Positions 31,405 through 41,043 are shown, counted from the first letter of the stretch. The stretch is DNA of 64,000 bases from Tateyamaria sp. Alg231-49 (GCF_900143535.1 NZ_FRFA01000012.1:1-64000), one strand, 5' to 3'. Made by a program: numbers and translations. Notes: generated by a model from the letters alone, not told the origin.

Positions 31405-32712
31405 TCAGGGAGCCTGTCGCATGGTTTCCGGTAACCACATCGCAATGTCCGGGAACCAGATGAGCACAAAGCACATCAGCACCATAATCATGAACATCGG
31501 AAAGGCCGCTCGGGTAATATACCCCATTTCATGTTCCGTCATGCCCTGCAGCACAAACAGGTTGAACCCGATGGGCGGAGTAATTTGCGCCATCTCGACC
31601 ACAACAACCACAAAAATGCCAAACCAGATCAGGTCGATCCCGGCCTCGCGCACCATTGGTTCGACCACGGCCATGGTCAAAACAACAGACGAAATGCCAT
31701 CAAGGAACATCCCCAACACGATGTAAAACACCATCAGGATCATCAGGAGTTCGAACCGCGACAAGTCCATCGTCGCAATCCCGTCAGCCAATGCACGCGG
31801 CAGGCCGGTAAAGCCCATGGCCAGTTTCAGGAACGCCGCCCCCGCAAGAATGAGCGCAATCATGGCAGATGTGCGCGTTGCTCCCATCAGGCTTTCGGTA
31901 AAGGTGGACCAGTTCAACGACCCCTGACTTGCCGCCAGCACAAGCGCGCCGATCACACCGATCGCAGCGGCTTCGGTGGCAGTGGCGTAGCCCGCATACA
32001 TCGACCCGATCACTACAAAGATCAGGCACAACACCGGGATCAGAAAGCGCGAGTTCTTCAGCTTGTCGCCAAAGCTCATGCCCGTCTCTTGCTTCGGGTT
32101 CCAGTTGCCCGAAAACCACGAATACATTGCGACATAGCCCATAAACATCAGCGCCAGACACAGGCCCGGAAATACGCCGGCAAAGAACAACTGCGTGATA
32201 CTTTCATTCACTGTCACGCCATAGACGATCAGCGCCAAAGAGGGTGGGATCATCAGACCAAGCGTTGCCGCCCCGGCAAGCGTACCGATCACAATCCGCT
32301 CAGGATAATCCCGCGCCCGCAACTCGGGTATGGACATCTTGCCCACTGTGGTCAGCGTCGCCGCAGACGACCCTGACACAGCCGCAAACACTGTGCAGCC
32401 CACGATATTGGTATGCACCAACCCACCCGGCAAACGCGCCAGCCATGGGGACAGACCGCGAAACATGTCCTCCGACAATCGCGTTCGAAACAGGATCTCT
32501 CCCATCCAGATGAACAAGGGCAGCGCGGTCAACGTCCAGCTTGAGGACGACGCCCAGATCGTTGTGATCATCGTGTCGCCGACCGGTCGGGTGGTGAACA
32601 ACTCCATCCCAACCCAGGCCACACCCATCAGGGCCAGCCCCACCCAGACCCCCGTGCCCAAAAGCAGGAACAGGACAAACAGGAACAGGGTGATTGCATA
32701 AATTTCTTCCAT
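31405..32712 (-). CDS. dctM: TRAP transporter large permease (DctM)
   Basis: 435 residues, the normal length for the 12-helix DctM subunit. Signatures are PLFIWMGEILFRT at about 75, GGLVHTNIVGCTVFAAVSGSSAATL at about 110, ATLGLMIPPSLALIVYG at about 165 and an end ITPPIGFNLFVLQGM. The start is the ATG at 32712, with GGAGTAG upstream and only a four-base gap after dctQ. It forms the substrate channel of a sodium-coupled organic acid importer with DctQ and receives substrate from DctP. Confidence 0.96.
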   Translation of the reverse strand: MEEIYAITLFLFVLFLLLGTGVWVGLALMGVAWVGMELFTTRPVGDTMITTIWASSSSWTLTALPLFIWMGEILFRTRLSEDMFRGLSPWLARLPGGLVHTNIVGCTVFAAVSGSSAATLTTVGKMSIPELRARDYPERIVIGTLAGAATLGLMIPPSLALIVYGVTVNESITQLFFAGVFPGLCLALMFMGYVAMYSWFSGNWNPKQETGMSFGDKLKNSRFLIPVLCLIFVVIGSMYAGYATATEAAAIGVIGALVLAASQGSLNWSTFTESLMGATRTSAMIALILAGAAFLKLAMGFTGLPRALADGIATMDLSRFELLMILMVFYIVLGMFLDGISSVVLTMAVVEPMVREAGIDLIWFGIFVVVVVEMAQITPPIGFNLFVLQGMTEHEMGYITRAAFPMFMIMVLMCFVLIWFPDIAMWLPETMRQAP

Positions 32713-32716
32713 CACG

Positions 32717-33253
32717 CTACTCCGCGAAACTTTGATCAACGAGGTCGCGCTGAATGCGGTGATCCCCCCGGAAAATGACGTGTACCAGATGGTCGGTGAG
32801 TGAGATGGCCAGAATGCCGCCCCCGATGACCATGACCGATTGTGGGATCCACAAAGGCGTGGCGTCTTGTGCCTGGCTCAGTTCGTTGAACTTCCACGAC
32901 CAGTAGGTGAACCAGTAAGCGTAATAGGTAAAATACCACATCACAGCCGCCGCAATGCCGAAACACCAGATCTCCATGAACCTGCGAAGTTTTGTTGGCA
33001 CTGCATTCAGCAGAATCGACACCCTGATATGCGACCCTCGGTTCAGGGCATTGGCAAAGGCAAAGAAACTGGCCGCTGCCATCGCGTAGCCGGCGTAGTT
33101 GGCAGCACCGGGAAAAATCTCGCCTGTCCAGCGGGCAACCATCTGGGCCACAATCAACAACAGGATCGCAATCAGGCACAGAGCAGCCAGAATACCTGCA
33201 GCAAGATACAGAAAATCAAGGAAGCGGCGCAGACCGCTCAGGGCACCCGTCAT
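32717..33253 (-). CDS. dctQ: TRAP transporter small permease (DctQ)
   Basis: 178 residues with four membrane helices: FLYLAAGILAALCLIAILLL, then a segment with RWTGEIFPGAANYAGYAMAA, an LVHVIFRGDHR-terminated last helix and the WSWKFNELSQAQDATPLWIP loop. The DctQ family fixes DctM in the membrane and is needed for transport. The conserved Trp-rich loop is present. It is encoded 63 bases after dctP. Confidence 0.94.
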   Translation of the reverse strand: MTGALSGLRRFLDFLYLAAGILAALCLIAILLLIVAQMVARWTGEIFPGAANYAGYAMAAASFFAFANALNRGSHIRVSILLNAVPTKLRRFMEIWCFGIAAAVMWYFTYYAYWFTYWSWKFNELSQAQDATPLWIPQSVMVIGGGILAISLTDHLVHVIFRGDHRIQRDLVDQSFAE

Positions 33254-33316
33254 AGGTCAGTCTCCGGGGCTGGAAAAACGCCCGGGCCGCACAAAAGCAG
33301 CCCGGGCCATTCGTGC

Positions 33317-34297
33317 TTATTGGGCAGCGTTGTAAGCGTCGAGGATGGCCGCGCCAGTTTCACCGGCAGCTTCGAGCCATTCGGCAGACATGGTTTCACC
33401 AACAGCGCGCAGATCGGTCATCAACTGATCACCTGCAGCGCCAACTGTCATGCCACCTTCTGCAAGACCCGCGAGGGTAAAGCCGGTGTATTCCTTGGCG
33501 CGCCACGTGCCCGCATACTCGGCCATTGCGGCACAAGCGTTGATCACGTTCTTGTTCTGGTCGGACACATCTGACCAGACATCGTTGTTGATCAGCATAT
33601 AGTTGCGGGGCAGCCACGCATCGACGGAATAGAAATGGCTCAGGCTTTCCCAGACCTTGCGGTCGTAACCCGTCGCACCGGACGACACCATGGATTCAGC
33701 AACACCCGTGGCAAAGGCTTGGCTGATCTCAGCCGCCTCGATGGATACAGGCAACATCTTGGTCAGTTCAGCCATCCGAGCCGTTGCGTTGTTGTAGGAC
33801 CGGAACTTCAGGCCTTCCATATCGGCGACAGAGTTCACTTCCTTGTTGAAATACAGCCCCTGCGGTGGCCATGGCACAGAATAGAGCATGGTCATGTTTT
33901 GCTCGGCCAACAGTTCTTGAACATGGGGCAAGGCGGCTTCGTACAACTTCTCATGTTCATCAAAGGACGACACAAGGAAGGGCACGGAATCCCAACCGAA
34001 AATGGCGCTTTCATTCTGGTGACCTGACAGCAGACGCTCACCGATTGGCACCTGCCCTGTCTGAACCGCGCGTTTAATATCTGCGCCCGCATAAAGCGAA
34101 CCGGATGGGTGTGTCGTGATCTCAATCTCGCCGCCTGTCCCGGTGGTCACGCATTGGGCGAACTCTGCACCTGTCACCGAGTGGAAGTTGGAGCCCGAAT
34201 AGGCCATGGGAAGGTCCCACTTTTCTTCTGCCGCCGCAGGCATCGCAAGCATCGTGGCTGCCGCAAGGCTGGCGCATAGTGTTGTAGCTTTTGTCAT
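33317..34297 (-). CDS. dctP: TRAP transporter substrate-binding protein (DctP)
   Basis: 326 residues, signal peptide KATTLCASLAAATMLAMPAA ending at AAAEE. The mature protein has the DctP fold: GSLYAGADIKRAVQTGQVPI (the binding-domain start), VPWPPQGLYFNKEVNSVADM, LKFRSYNNATARMAEL with the Arg that anchors the substrate carboxylate, and GVAESMVSSGATGYDRKVWE. The start is at 34297 with GGGAGAC upstream. It would bind a carboxylate-containing compound in the periplasm, presumably the one metabolised by the neighbouring enzymes. Confidence 0.95.
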   Translation of the reverse strand: MTKATTLCASLAAATMLAMPAAAEEKWDLPMAYSGSNFHSVTGAEFAQCVTTGTGGEIEITTHPSGSLYAGADIKRAVQTGQVPIGERLLSGHQNESAIFGWDSVPFLVSSFDEHEKLYEAALPHVQELLAEQNMTMLYSVPWPPQGLYFNKEVNSVADMEGLKFRSYNNATARMAELTKMLPVSIEAAEISQAFATGVAESMVSSGATGYDRKVWESLSHFYSVDAWLPRNYMLINNDVWSDVSDQNKNVINACAAMAEYAGTWRAKEYTGFTLAGLAEGGMTVGAAGDQLMTDLRAVGETMSAEWLEAAGETGAAILDAYNAAQ

Positions 34298-34330
34298 TTT
34301 AGTCTCCCTGGTGGTCAATTCTTTGCGGAC

Positions 34331-35572
34331 TCATGCAAAACGCATGGGATCAAATGCACCGATGTCGGTGTTGACAGGTTGCTCCGCAACAAGACCTGCA
34401 ACGATCCTTCCCGTTTTTGGACCACCGGTCAATCCAATGTGTTGATGTCCAAAGGCTGTGAACACGCCTGTATTCCGGACTTCACCGATCAAAGGCAGAC
34501 TGTCGGACGGCGCGGGCCTGTGTCCAAGCCATTCGATCTCTCCCTTGTAGGAAAGGTTTGGAAAGGCGGCTTTTGCCTGTTTTCGCAGCAGATTCAGAGG
34601 CGCCTTGGACGGTCCTGCCTCCAACCCGCCAAACTCAACAACCCCAGCACAGCGCAGGCCAGCAGCCATGGGTGTGGCGACGAACTTGCCGCTTGCCACC
34701 ATAACCGGATGCGAAGGCCCCCCTTCGGCGTCTACAAAGATAACGTGGTATCCACGTTCTGCTTCGATCGGGATCGACAGACCCAGTTTCTTCATCAACG
34801 GTTTTGACCAAACGCCGGTCGCCAGAACCGCCTGATCGCAAGGTTGACGCCCCTCTGACGTCGCAACTGCGGTCACCTTGCCGTCGGTCATCTCGAAATC
34901 CTTGATTTTGGCCTGCAAAATGGTGCCACCCAACCCCTCAAAGACTTTGGCCAGCGCCTTCACATACCCACCCGGATCACGGATGTAGCCATGATCGCTC
35001 ATCGTCGCGAGCAGCCCTATCGAAGGAGAAAGCTGCGGCTCATACTCTCGTACGGCCTCACCTTCGCGCAGCAAAGGTTCAAATCCCGCTTCGCGGCGCA
35101 AACCCCACGTATAGCTGTCCGCCTCAAACGCCGCGCGATTGGTATAGGCAAAGGAATAGTCGCTTTCAGTGACCCAAGAAGCCGCATCCGTATCTGTCAC
35201 CAGCGACTTATGCTGATCGACACTGTCAGCGACGATAGTAACCAAACCACTGGCAATCCGGCGCGTGTCAGCGTCATTTGCGGTTCCCAGATACTTGATC
35301 AACCACGGCAGCAACTTTGGGAAATACCCCCAGCGCATAAACAGAGGAAAGTCCGGGTTCATCAGCATCTTGGGTGCCTTGCGGATCAAACCCGGTGCGG
35401 TGACAGGGGCAATGGCGCAGGCGGCAAGCACACCCGCATTCCCATGTGATGTTCCTTCTCCTGGCGGCAAGCGATCAATGATCGTGACCTTTGCATCGCA
35501 AAAGCGGCGCAGCCAGATGCCCGTCGAAACACCGACGATCCCGGCTCCGGCAATAATCACCTGTTTTGACAT
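34331..35572 (-). CDS. FAD-dependent D-amino acid dehydrogenase-like oxidoreductase
   Basis: 413 residues. The N-terminal FAD-binding fold is complete (QVIIAGAGIVGVSTGIWLRR, DRLPPGEGTSHGNAGVLAAC), ILQAKIKDFEM follows in the middle, and the C-terminal segment has RPAPSDSLPLIGEVRNTGVF and FGHQHIGLTGGPKTGRIVAG. This matches the DadA/glycine-oxidase group that oxidises amines of amino acids, transferring electrons to the quinone pool or O2. GGGGGA precedes the chosen ATG at 35572 by about seven bases. It is the first gene of the operon that also encodes the TRAP transporter. A D-amino acid or an imino acid would be a reasonable substrate. Confidence 0.88.
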   Translation of the reverse strand: MSKQVIIAGAGIVGVSTGIWLRRFCDAKVTIIDRLPPGEGTSHGNAGVLAACAIAPVTAPGLIRKAPKMLMNPDFPLFMRWGYFPKLLPWLIKYLGTANDADTRRIASGLVTIVADSVDQHKSLVTDTDAASWVTESDYSFAYTNRAAFEADSYTWGLRREAGFEPLLREGEAVREYEPQLSPSIGLLATMSDHGYIRDPGGYVKALAKVFEGLGGTILQAKIKDFEMTDGKVTAVATSEGRQPCDQAVLATGVWSKPLMKKLGLSIPIEAERGYHVIFVDAEGGPSHPVMVASGKFVATPMAAGLRCAGVVEFGGLEAGPSKAPLNLLRKQAKAAFPNLSYKGEIEWLGHRPAPSDSLPLIGEVRNTGVFTAFGHQHIGLTGGPKTGRIVAGLVAEQPVNTDIGAFDPMRFA

Positions 35573-35708
35573 CATCGCGTCCCCCAAGAGCAGCTTGATC
35601 CACCTGCCAAACTTCGGCCCAAGCAAGGCACAGCCTTGTGCGCAACGCAAGTGCCGCGCTAGCGTGCGGCCAACAGCGCTGCAATCATTGCCCAAAGAAA
35701 GACCCAAC

Positions 35709-36455
35709 ATGACAACACTTGGCGGCAAAACAGTTTTCGGCGCATCTGTCGGCATCCTGATGCTGAACACCCGCTTTCCCCGCATCCCGGGCGATATCGG
35801 CAACGCGGGTACCTGGCCCTTTCCCGTGCAATACAAGGTTGTCCGCGACGCCACGCCTGACAACGTGGTGCGCGGAGATGCGACACCGTTGCTGGGCGCC
35901 TTCATCGACGCGGGCCGTGAGTTGGTCGAAATGGGCTGCGACGGCATCGCCACCAATTGCGGCTTCCTCGTTCCGTTCCAGACAGAGATGTCACGCGCCC
36001 TTGGGGTGCCCATTGCCTCTTCGTCGCTGTTACAGGCCACTCTGATCCGTCAGACTCTCCCTGCAGACCAGCAACTGGGCATCCTGACAATTTCATCCGA
36101 AACGCTGACCACCGCCCATCTTGACGCCGCAGGCATTCCACAGGGCACGCCCGTCGGCGGTACCGGTGCCGCCTCTCATTTCACCGCACACGTGCTCGGC
36201 GACGCCGACAGCATCGACTTCGAACAGGCCCGCGCTGACAACGTCGCGGCCGCCAAGCAGTTGGTGTCAGATCATCCGGATATCGGTGCCATCCTGCTCG
36301 AATGCACAAACATGGTGCCCTATGCCGCCGACATCCGCCGCGCCACAGGCCGCCCCGTTTTTTCGATCTACACGTACCTGCTGTGGTTTCAATCCGGCCT
36401 GCTGCCGCGCCGTTTTTCGTCCGACCTTGACGACATCCCGCGTGCAAATCCATGA
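35709..36455 (+). CDS. Aspartate/glutamate racemase-family protein
   Basis: 248 residues. Two cysteines occupy the positions expected for the two catalytic acid/base residues: Cys84 in IATNCGFLVPF and Cys199 in AILLECTNMVPYA. The N-terminal VGILMLNTRFPRIPGDIGN and the C-terminal GRPVFSIYTYLLWFQSGLL are the two lobes. The family includes racemases, maleate isomerases and arylmalonate decarboxylases, so the reaction cannot be fixed. It heads the operon with the enolase-superfamily and ThDP enzymes (ATGA overlap) and is divergent from the FAD enzyme. Confidence 0.88.
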   Translation: MTTLGGKTVFGASVGILMLNTRFPRIPGDIGNAGTWPFPVQYKVVRDATPDNVVRGDATPLLGAFIDAGRELVEMGCDGIATNCGFLVPFQTEMSRALGVPIASSSLLQATLIRQTLPADQQLGILTISSETLTTAHLDAAGIPQGTPVGGTGAASHFTAHVLGDADSIDFEQARADNVAAAKQLVSDHPDIGAILLECTNMVPYAADIRRATGRPVFSIYTYLLWFQSGLLPRRFSSDLDDIPRANP

Positions 36456-37579
36456 GCGACCACCGCATCATCGCCCTGCGGGTTCATTGCGTGCAAATCC
36501 CGGCGCAGGCGGTCCATTCCCACGGGTCCGGTGACGTCGGCAATATCAACGCGGCCCTGTGCGAACTCACTACCGACACCGGCCTCACCGGTTGGGGCGA
36601 GGCGTCCCCCTGGCCCGTCTTTACCGGAACGCTTGAAGCAAACGCAGCGGCGCTGCATGTCCACTTGCGCCACTGCATCATCGGCCAAGACCCCACGCTT
36701 GTCGAACCTATCATGGCGGCAGCCGACCGCACTCTCGTCGGTCACCCAGAGGCAAAGGCCGCGCTGGAATGCGCCCTGCTGGACCTCACCGGTCAGATTG
36801 CAAACCTGCCCATCGCAGAGCTGGTTGGTGGCCGACACCGCACTGAAATCCCGCTTAGCTTTTCGATCGCCAACCCGGACTTTGACGCCGATCTGGACGA
36901 CATTGCCCGCATCTGGGGCGACGGTTTCCGCGTCTTCAAACTCAAAACTGGGTTCGCCGATCACGCCTTTGACCTCATGCGGCTGGAAAAGCTGCGTGCG
37001 AAATATGGTGACGCCATTCGCCTGCGCATTGACTATAATCAGGGCCTACCCGCCTATGACGCGATCCGGCACATCCGCGATCTGGAAGCCTTCCGTCCGG
37101 ATTTTGTCGAGCAACCTGTGCTCATGCACGAACGCGAAGCGCTTGCCGATATCACCCGCGCAGTGGACGTGCCGATCATGGCAGACGAGTCAGTCTTTAA
37201 TGTACGCGAGGCGCTGCGCGGTGCAAACACACGGATGGCCGACATCTTCTCGCTCAAGACTGCCAAGTCAGGCGGTATTCGGCGCTGCATCGAGATCGCG
37301 GCCATCGCGCGCGCCGCCGGGATCGAAGTCTATGGCGGTTGTATGTTCGAAACCTCTATCGCGCATATGGCAGGAGCACATTTGATGGCGGCCATCCCCA
37401 ATCTTACGCTGGGATGCGAGTTCTACATGTCCACCTACTATGCAGAAACAGACCTTGCCGCCGCCCCGTTCCCAGTCAAAAACGGCCATGTCCACGTCCC
37501 CTCGACACCGGGCCTTGGCACCACGCCCGACCCGGAGAAACTGGACCGCTACCGCACGCACCTTCTGGAGGACAGATAA
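36452..37579 (+). CDS. Enolase-superfamily enzyme, muconate-lactonizing/racemase type
   Basis: 375 residues. The N-terminal capping domain is followed by the barrel with all catalytic residues visible: Lys163 and Lys165 in FKLKTG, metal ligands Asp194 (RIDYNQ, Asn196), Glu220 in VEQPV and Asp245 (with Glu246) in MADESV, and Lys269 in SLKTAKSGG. The KxK plus a third lysine is the MLE-subgroup arrangement used by muconate-lactonizing enzymes, dipeptide epimerases and amino acid racemases. It abstracts a proton alpha to a carboxylate. The genome context (TRAP uptake, FAD amine oxidase, racemase) suggests epimerisation of an imino or amino acid, but an acid sugar or dicarboxylate is possible too. 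Confidence 0.92.
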   Translation: MSDHRIIALRVHCVQIPAQAVHSHGSGDVGNINAALCELTTDTGLTGWGEASPWPVFTGTLEANAAALHVHLRHCIIGQDPTLVEPIMAAADRTLVGHPEAKAALECALLDLTGQIANLPIAELVGGRHRTEIPLSFSIANPDFDADLDDIARIWGDGFRVFKLKTGFADHAFDLMRLEKLRAKYGDAIRLRIDYNQGLPAYDAIRHIRDLEAFRPDFVEQPVLMHEREALADITRAVDVPIMADESVFNVREALRGANTRMADIFSLKTAKSGGIRRCIEIAAIARAAGIEVYGGCMFETSIAHMAGAHLMAAIPNLTLGCEFYMSTYYAETDLAAAPFPVKNGHVHVPSTPGLGTTPDPEKLDRYRTHLLEDR

Positions 37580-39306
37580 TGGCTGAGCCCACTCGTATGA
37601 ACGGCGCACAGGCTCTGTTGCGCATGCTCGAATTGCATGACGTCACCCACGTGTTTGGTCTGCCGGGCGAAACCACCATCGGCTGGTACAAGGAATGGCG
37701 CGCCCATTCGAACATCGAATTTGTGCTTACCCGCGACGAACGCACAGCTTCTTATGCGGCCGAAGCCTACGCAAAGATCACCGGCAAACCCGCCGTTCTC
37801 GAAGCCCCAAGCCCCGGTGTTACCCATTGCACGCCCGGCATCACCGAGGCTTTCCTCAGCTCTGTTCCCGTCATCTTCTTTAGTTCCGACATTCCCATCA
37901 ATCAGGACAAGAAACACGGACTGACTGGTGTCGACCAGACCGCCCTCTATGAGAGTATCTGCAAGGAATCCTTTGTTGTCACAAAAGTCGCCGAGATCCC
38001 TTTTCTGCTACGCCGCGCTTTCCGTGTGGCGACTTCGGGCCGTCCGGCGCCTGTCCATATCCGCGTGCCAATCAACATCTTCGGCGAAGAGGCAGAGTTG
38101 ACGGATCTATATGCAGAGCCGGAATACAGCGCATATCCCGCGCACCGCCCCGTGGCCGACCATGGAAAGATACGGGCAGCGATTGACGCGCTGCTGATAG
38201 CGGACAAACCTGCGATTGTTTGCGGACAGGGCGCGCTGATTTCCAAAGCCTCGGACGTCATCATCGAACTCGCCGAACTGCTGCAAATCCCCGTCGGCAC
38301 AACGACTCCGGGCAAAGGCACCATCCCCGAAAACCACCCGCTTGCCTTGCGGGTGATCGGCGGGCGGGGTGGGATGGAATATTCCAACCAATACATGCAC
38401 GACGCTGATCTGATATTCTTTATTGGTTCGAACACCGACAGTGCCGCGACCGATCATTGGAAGCTTTATGGCGATCCGGGCACCACGACATTTCTGCACC
38501 TCGACATCGCCGAGGCGCACATAGGAAACAACTTCCCCGTCAAGGTCGGGCTTGCAGGCGATGCCCGTGCCACGATCACCCATATGGTCGAGATCCTCAG
38601 ATCCGAACACCCCGATCTGAACCGTCCGCAAATTGATCTGACGCAGATGAAACAGACCGCGTTAGACAAGGTCTTTAACGCGAATATCCCGATGCCCGAA
38701 GGCACGATATCGCCTGTAAAGCTGTCTCAGGCCCTCGACCGGCTTATGCCCACAGACGCGATCGTCACATCCGAACCCGGCGTGAGCGCCATCTATCCAT
38801 CGGCACTGTTGACGTTTCGCGAAGCCGGTCGGCGTTATATCACCAACTATTCGATGGGGGCCTTGGGCTATTCGGTTCCGGCGGCTCTGGGCGCGTCCTA
38901 TGCGGGCGACGGGCCCGTCATCAGCCTGACCGGGGACGGGTCATTTGGATTCGTGATGGGCGACATGGAGACGATAAAGCGCTCCGGCAAGAACGTAACA
39001 ATCATTCTCAACCGCAACGACAGTTTTGGATGGATCCGGGGCGAAGCGATCCTGCTCGATGATGTCGACGCACCATGGTCGACCGATTTCGGCGCGGTGG
39101 ATTACCTTAAGATCGCCGAGGGTTTTGGCTTTGAGACCGCCCGCATCACATCGGACGCAGAGATCGAACCTTTGCTCAAACAGGCAATTTCAAACCCCGG
39201 AGCGAACTTCATCGAAATCCGGGTCCCGACGCAGGATGAAATCGTGCCCTTCGTTCCCAACTGGGTCCGCGCAGCCAGAGCAAAGAACCTGCCCCATTTC
39301 TATTAA
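37579..39306 (+). CDS. Thiamine diphosphate-dependent enzyme (acetolactate synthase-like)
   Basis: 575 residues, three-domain ThDP enzyme. The N-terminal pyrimidine-binding domain holds HVFGLPGETTIGWYKE and TRDERTASYAAEAYAKITGK, with the catalytic Glu54 in RDERTA. The centre is an atypical ThDP domain (ICGQGALISKASDV). The C-terminal cofactor domain has SLTGDGSFGFVMGDMETIKRS, ending IILNRND, the GDGS-N metal motif. It belongs to the acetolactate synthase/benzoylformate decarboxylase superfamily; the substrate is a 2-oxo acid formed upstream. The ATG overlaps the enolase-superfamily stop by one base. A decarboxylation or carboligation step at the end of the pathway is likely. Confidence 0.9.
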   Translation: MAEPTRMNGAQALLRMLELHDVTHVFGLPGETTIGWYKEWRAHSNIEFVLTRDERTASYAAEAYAKITGKPAVLEAPSPGVTHCTPGITEAFLSSVPVIFFSSDIPINQDKKHGLTGVDQTALYESICKESFVVTKVAEIPFLLRRAFRVATSGRPAPVHIRVPINIFGEEAELTDLYAEPEYSAYPAHRPVADHGKIRAAIDALLIADKPAIVCGQGALISKASDVIIELAELLQIPVGTTTPGKGTIPENHPLALRVIGGRGGMEYSNQYMHDADLIFFIGSNTDSAATDHWKLYGDPGTTTFLHLDIAEAHIGNNFPVKVGLAGDARATITHMVEILRSEHPDLNRPQIDLTQMKQTALDKVFNANIPMPEGTISPVKLSQALDRLMPTDAIVTSEPGVSAIYPSALLTFREAGRRYITNYSMGALGYSVPAALGASYAGDGPVISLTGDGSFGFVMGDMETIKRSGKNVTIILNRNDSFGWIRGEAILLDDVDAPWSTDFGAVDYLKIAEGFGFETARITSDAEIEPLLKQAISNPGANFIEIRVPTQDEIVPFVPNWVRAARAKNLPHFY

Positions 39307-39685
39307 CTCGTCGTCAGCGCCGAGCCAAAGAACCAGGTTCCTGTTCCGCGCAATACCCAAGTTCGAACGACCAATGCGGGGCAAATTTTGACGGCAAGTC
39401 AGCGCTGGCTTTTTGAAACAGCTTGGTACACCCGCGGCCCCACTTTGCAAACACGCCTGACAATTGGCGATCGCCACCCCCTAAGGCGCACCAATCATCG
39501 GTCTTCCTTGCTCGTGAAAAGCCTCTTTGCTTAAACTTCCCCGAGTGGGATGCGCTTGCTATCTGCTTGCAAGGTGGGGCTTTCGCTGTCCAACGCCTTT
39601 ATTTATGGATCTTGGTCATCAGGCTTGCATGACCTGACAGCGACAGCAAAATACGGTATGAGCTTTGTGAAACGAGGGTAGTCGA
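39307..39685. other. Intergenic gap after the ThDP gene, with a terminator candidate
   Basis: AAGTCAGCGCTGGCTTTTT at 39396-39414 is a near-palindrome ending in five T's and may terminate the catabolic operon. The rest (to 39685) has no coding frame with a ribosome-binding site. A promoter for the lipoprotein hydrolase gene must lie here but no clear hexamers stand out. Confidence 0.4.
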
Positions 39686-40789
39686 TTGAACCGTTTGAAG
39701 ATATTGGCACTTTTTGCGTTGTGCACCTTCCTGTCGGCCTGTGGCCGGCCTCCGGAACTTATCGGAATAGACAATCCGGAAGTTCCCGTGGCTTCTGTTC
39801 AAACCGCCACAAAACACAAGATTTTTCTCACTTCCACACGTCAGGCCACCGAGACAGTCGGCGCATTTTTTTCGGCGGAACGCGCCCCTGAATTGGGCCT
39901 CGCATCCGTCGTCGTGTCCGTACCACCAAACCATGTTGTCGGAGAACTCAACCGGCCCAAACAGTTGCCGCCAGACCCGCGAACGGAATTTGCGATTATC
40001 GAGCCGACCATTTACCCAACGGAGAACTCCTTTGTAGCCGCCATAAACAAGCAATTGGCAATGCGGCCTCCGGGAAGCCGGGACATTTTGTTCTTTGTCC
40101 ACGGCTACAACAACACCACGAGCGATGCTTTGCTTCGGCTTGGGCAATTCGTCGAAGACACGAATTATCAGGGTGTGGCTGTCCTGTTTGATTGGGCGTC
40201 AGCGGCAAAGGTGAGCCGTTATGTTTACGACCTGAACAGCGCCCTGATTGCGCGACCGCAGATCAATAAGATTAGCAAAATGCTGTCGAGCACCAACGCG
40301 GAAGGTTACAGCGTATTTGCCCACTCGATGGGTGGGTTTCTGATCATGGAGGCCGTCAAGGAACAAGTCGCCCATGGCCGGTTCAACTCTTCAAACCGAC
40401 TACGGAACATTATCTTGGCGTCTCCTGATATTGATATCGATCTCTTCAGGGTCCAACTGGACGAAATTAAGGTCGGCAAAGACTTTTTGTTTGTTCTGAT
40501 CTCCGAAGATGACAGCGCACTTCGAACCTCCCGGCGCATTGCTGGCGGGGTCCCGCGGGTCGGAGCGACTGACGCAAACCAGCTTGCCGAACTGGGTGTG
40601 ATCGCAATTGATTTGTCCAAAGTCGACGACTCTGCCTCTGGTAGCCATTCCAAGTTCGCAGGATCTCCGGAGGTTGTTCAACTGCTCGGGCGTGGTTTGA
40701 ATGAAGCCGGAACATTCAAACGCCACGCGAGGGCCAATATGTTAAGCGAATTCTTTGCCGGCGTTCCGATAACTGTCGCCTTCGAGTAG
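39686..40789 (+). CDS. Lipoprotein alpha/beta hydrolase (DUF900-type)
   Basis: 367 residues. The N-terminus NRLKILALFALCTFLSACGR contains a clear lipobox LSAC at the signal-peptide cleavage site, so the protein is a lipoprotein. The alpha/beta-hydrolase domain follows: ILFFVHGYNNTTSDALLRLG (the HGYN oxyanion loop), FAHSMGGFLIMEAV (nucleophile Ser in HSMGG) and ISEDDSALRTSRRIAGG near the catalytic acid. The start is TTG at 39686. Esterase or lipase activity in the periplasm is likely, but the substrate is not known. Confidence 0.9.
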   Translation: MNRLKILALFALCTFLSACGRPPELIGIDNPEVPVASVQTATKHKIFLTSTRQATETVGAFFSAERAPELGLASVVVSVPPNHVVGELNRPKQLPPDPRTEFAIIEPTIYPTENSFVAAINKQLAMRPPGSRDILFFVHGYNNTTSDALLRLGQFVEDTNYQGVAVLFDWASAAKVSRYVYDLNSALIARPQINKISKMLSSTNAEGYSVFAHSMGGFLIMEAVKEQVAHGRFNSSNRLRNIILASPDIDIDLFRVQLDEIKVGKDFLFVLISEDDSALRTSRRIAGGVPRVGATDANQLAELGVIAIDLSKVDDSASGSHSKFAGSPEVVQLLGRGLNEAGTFKRHARANMLSEFFAGVPITVAFE

Positions 40790-40839
40790 CGATCTGGCAC
40801 GCGAAAGATAACAAAGAGTGTGTCCGCACACGCTCTATC

Positions 40840-41043
40840 TCAGGATGTTGGCTCATCCAACAATCCCCTCGCATTCTCCGGATGACAGGACATGACCCGC
40901 AACGTCGGCACACAGACCTGATCGCGGCCTGCATATCGGAAAAACGATGCTGCGCACCGCATCAAAACATAACGCATCCACCAACCGACCATGGTCGCAA
41001 AAGCCGTCGCGACCAACGACGAGGATGCTCTTGCTCGTGTCAT
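40840..41043 (-). CDS. Possible 67-residue membrane protein
   Basis: A short protein, MTRARASSSLVATAFATMVG, then WWMRYVLMRCAASFFRYAG and a Cys/Pro-containing polar end. AAGGG lies about ten bases before the ATG. The hydrophobic segment could be a membrane helix. I recognise no family and the composition is not decisive; the frame may be fortuitous in the gap between the hydrolase and the kinase gene. No other gene is seen in that 371-base gap. Confidence 0.35.
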   Translation of the reverse strand: MTRARASSSLVATAFATMVGWWMRYVLMRCAASFFRYAGRDQVCVPTLRVMSCHPENARGLLDEPTS

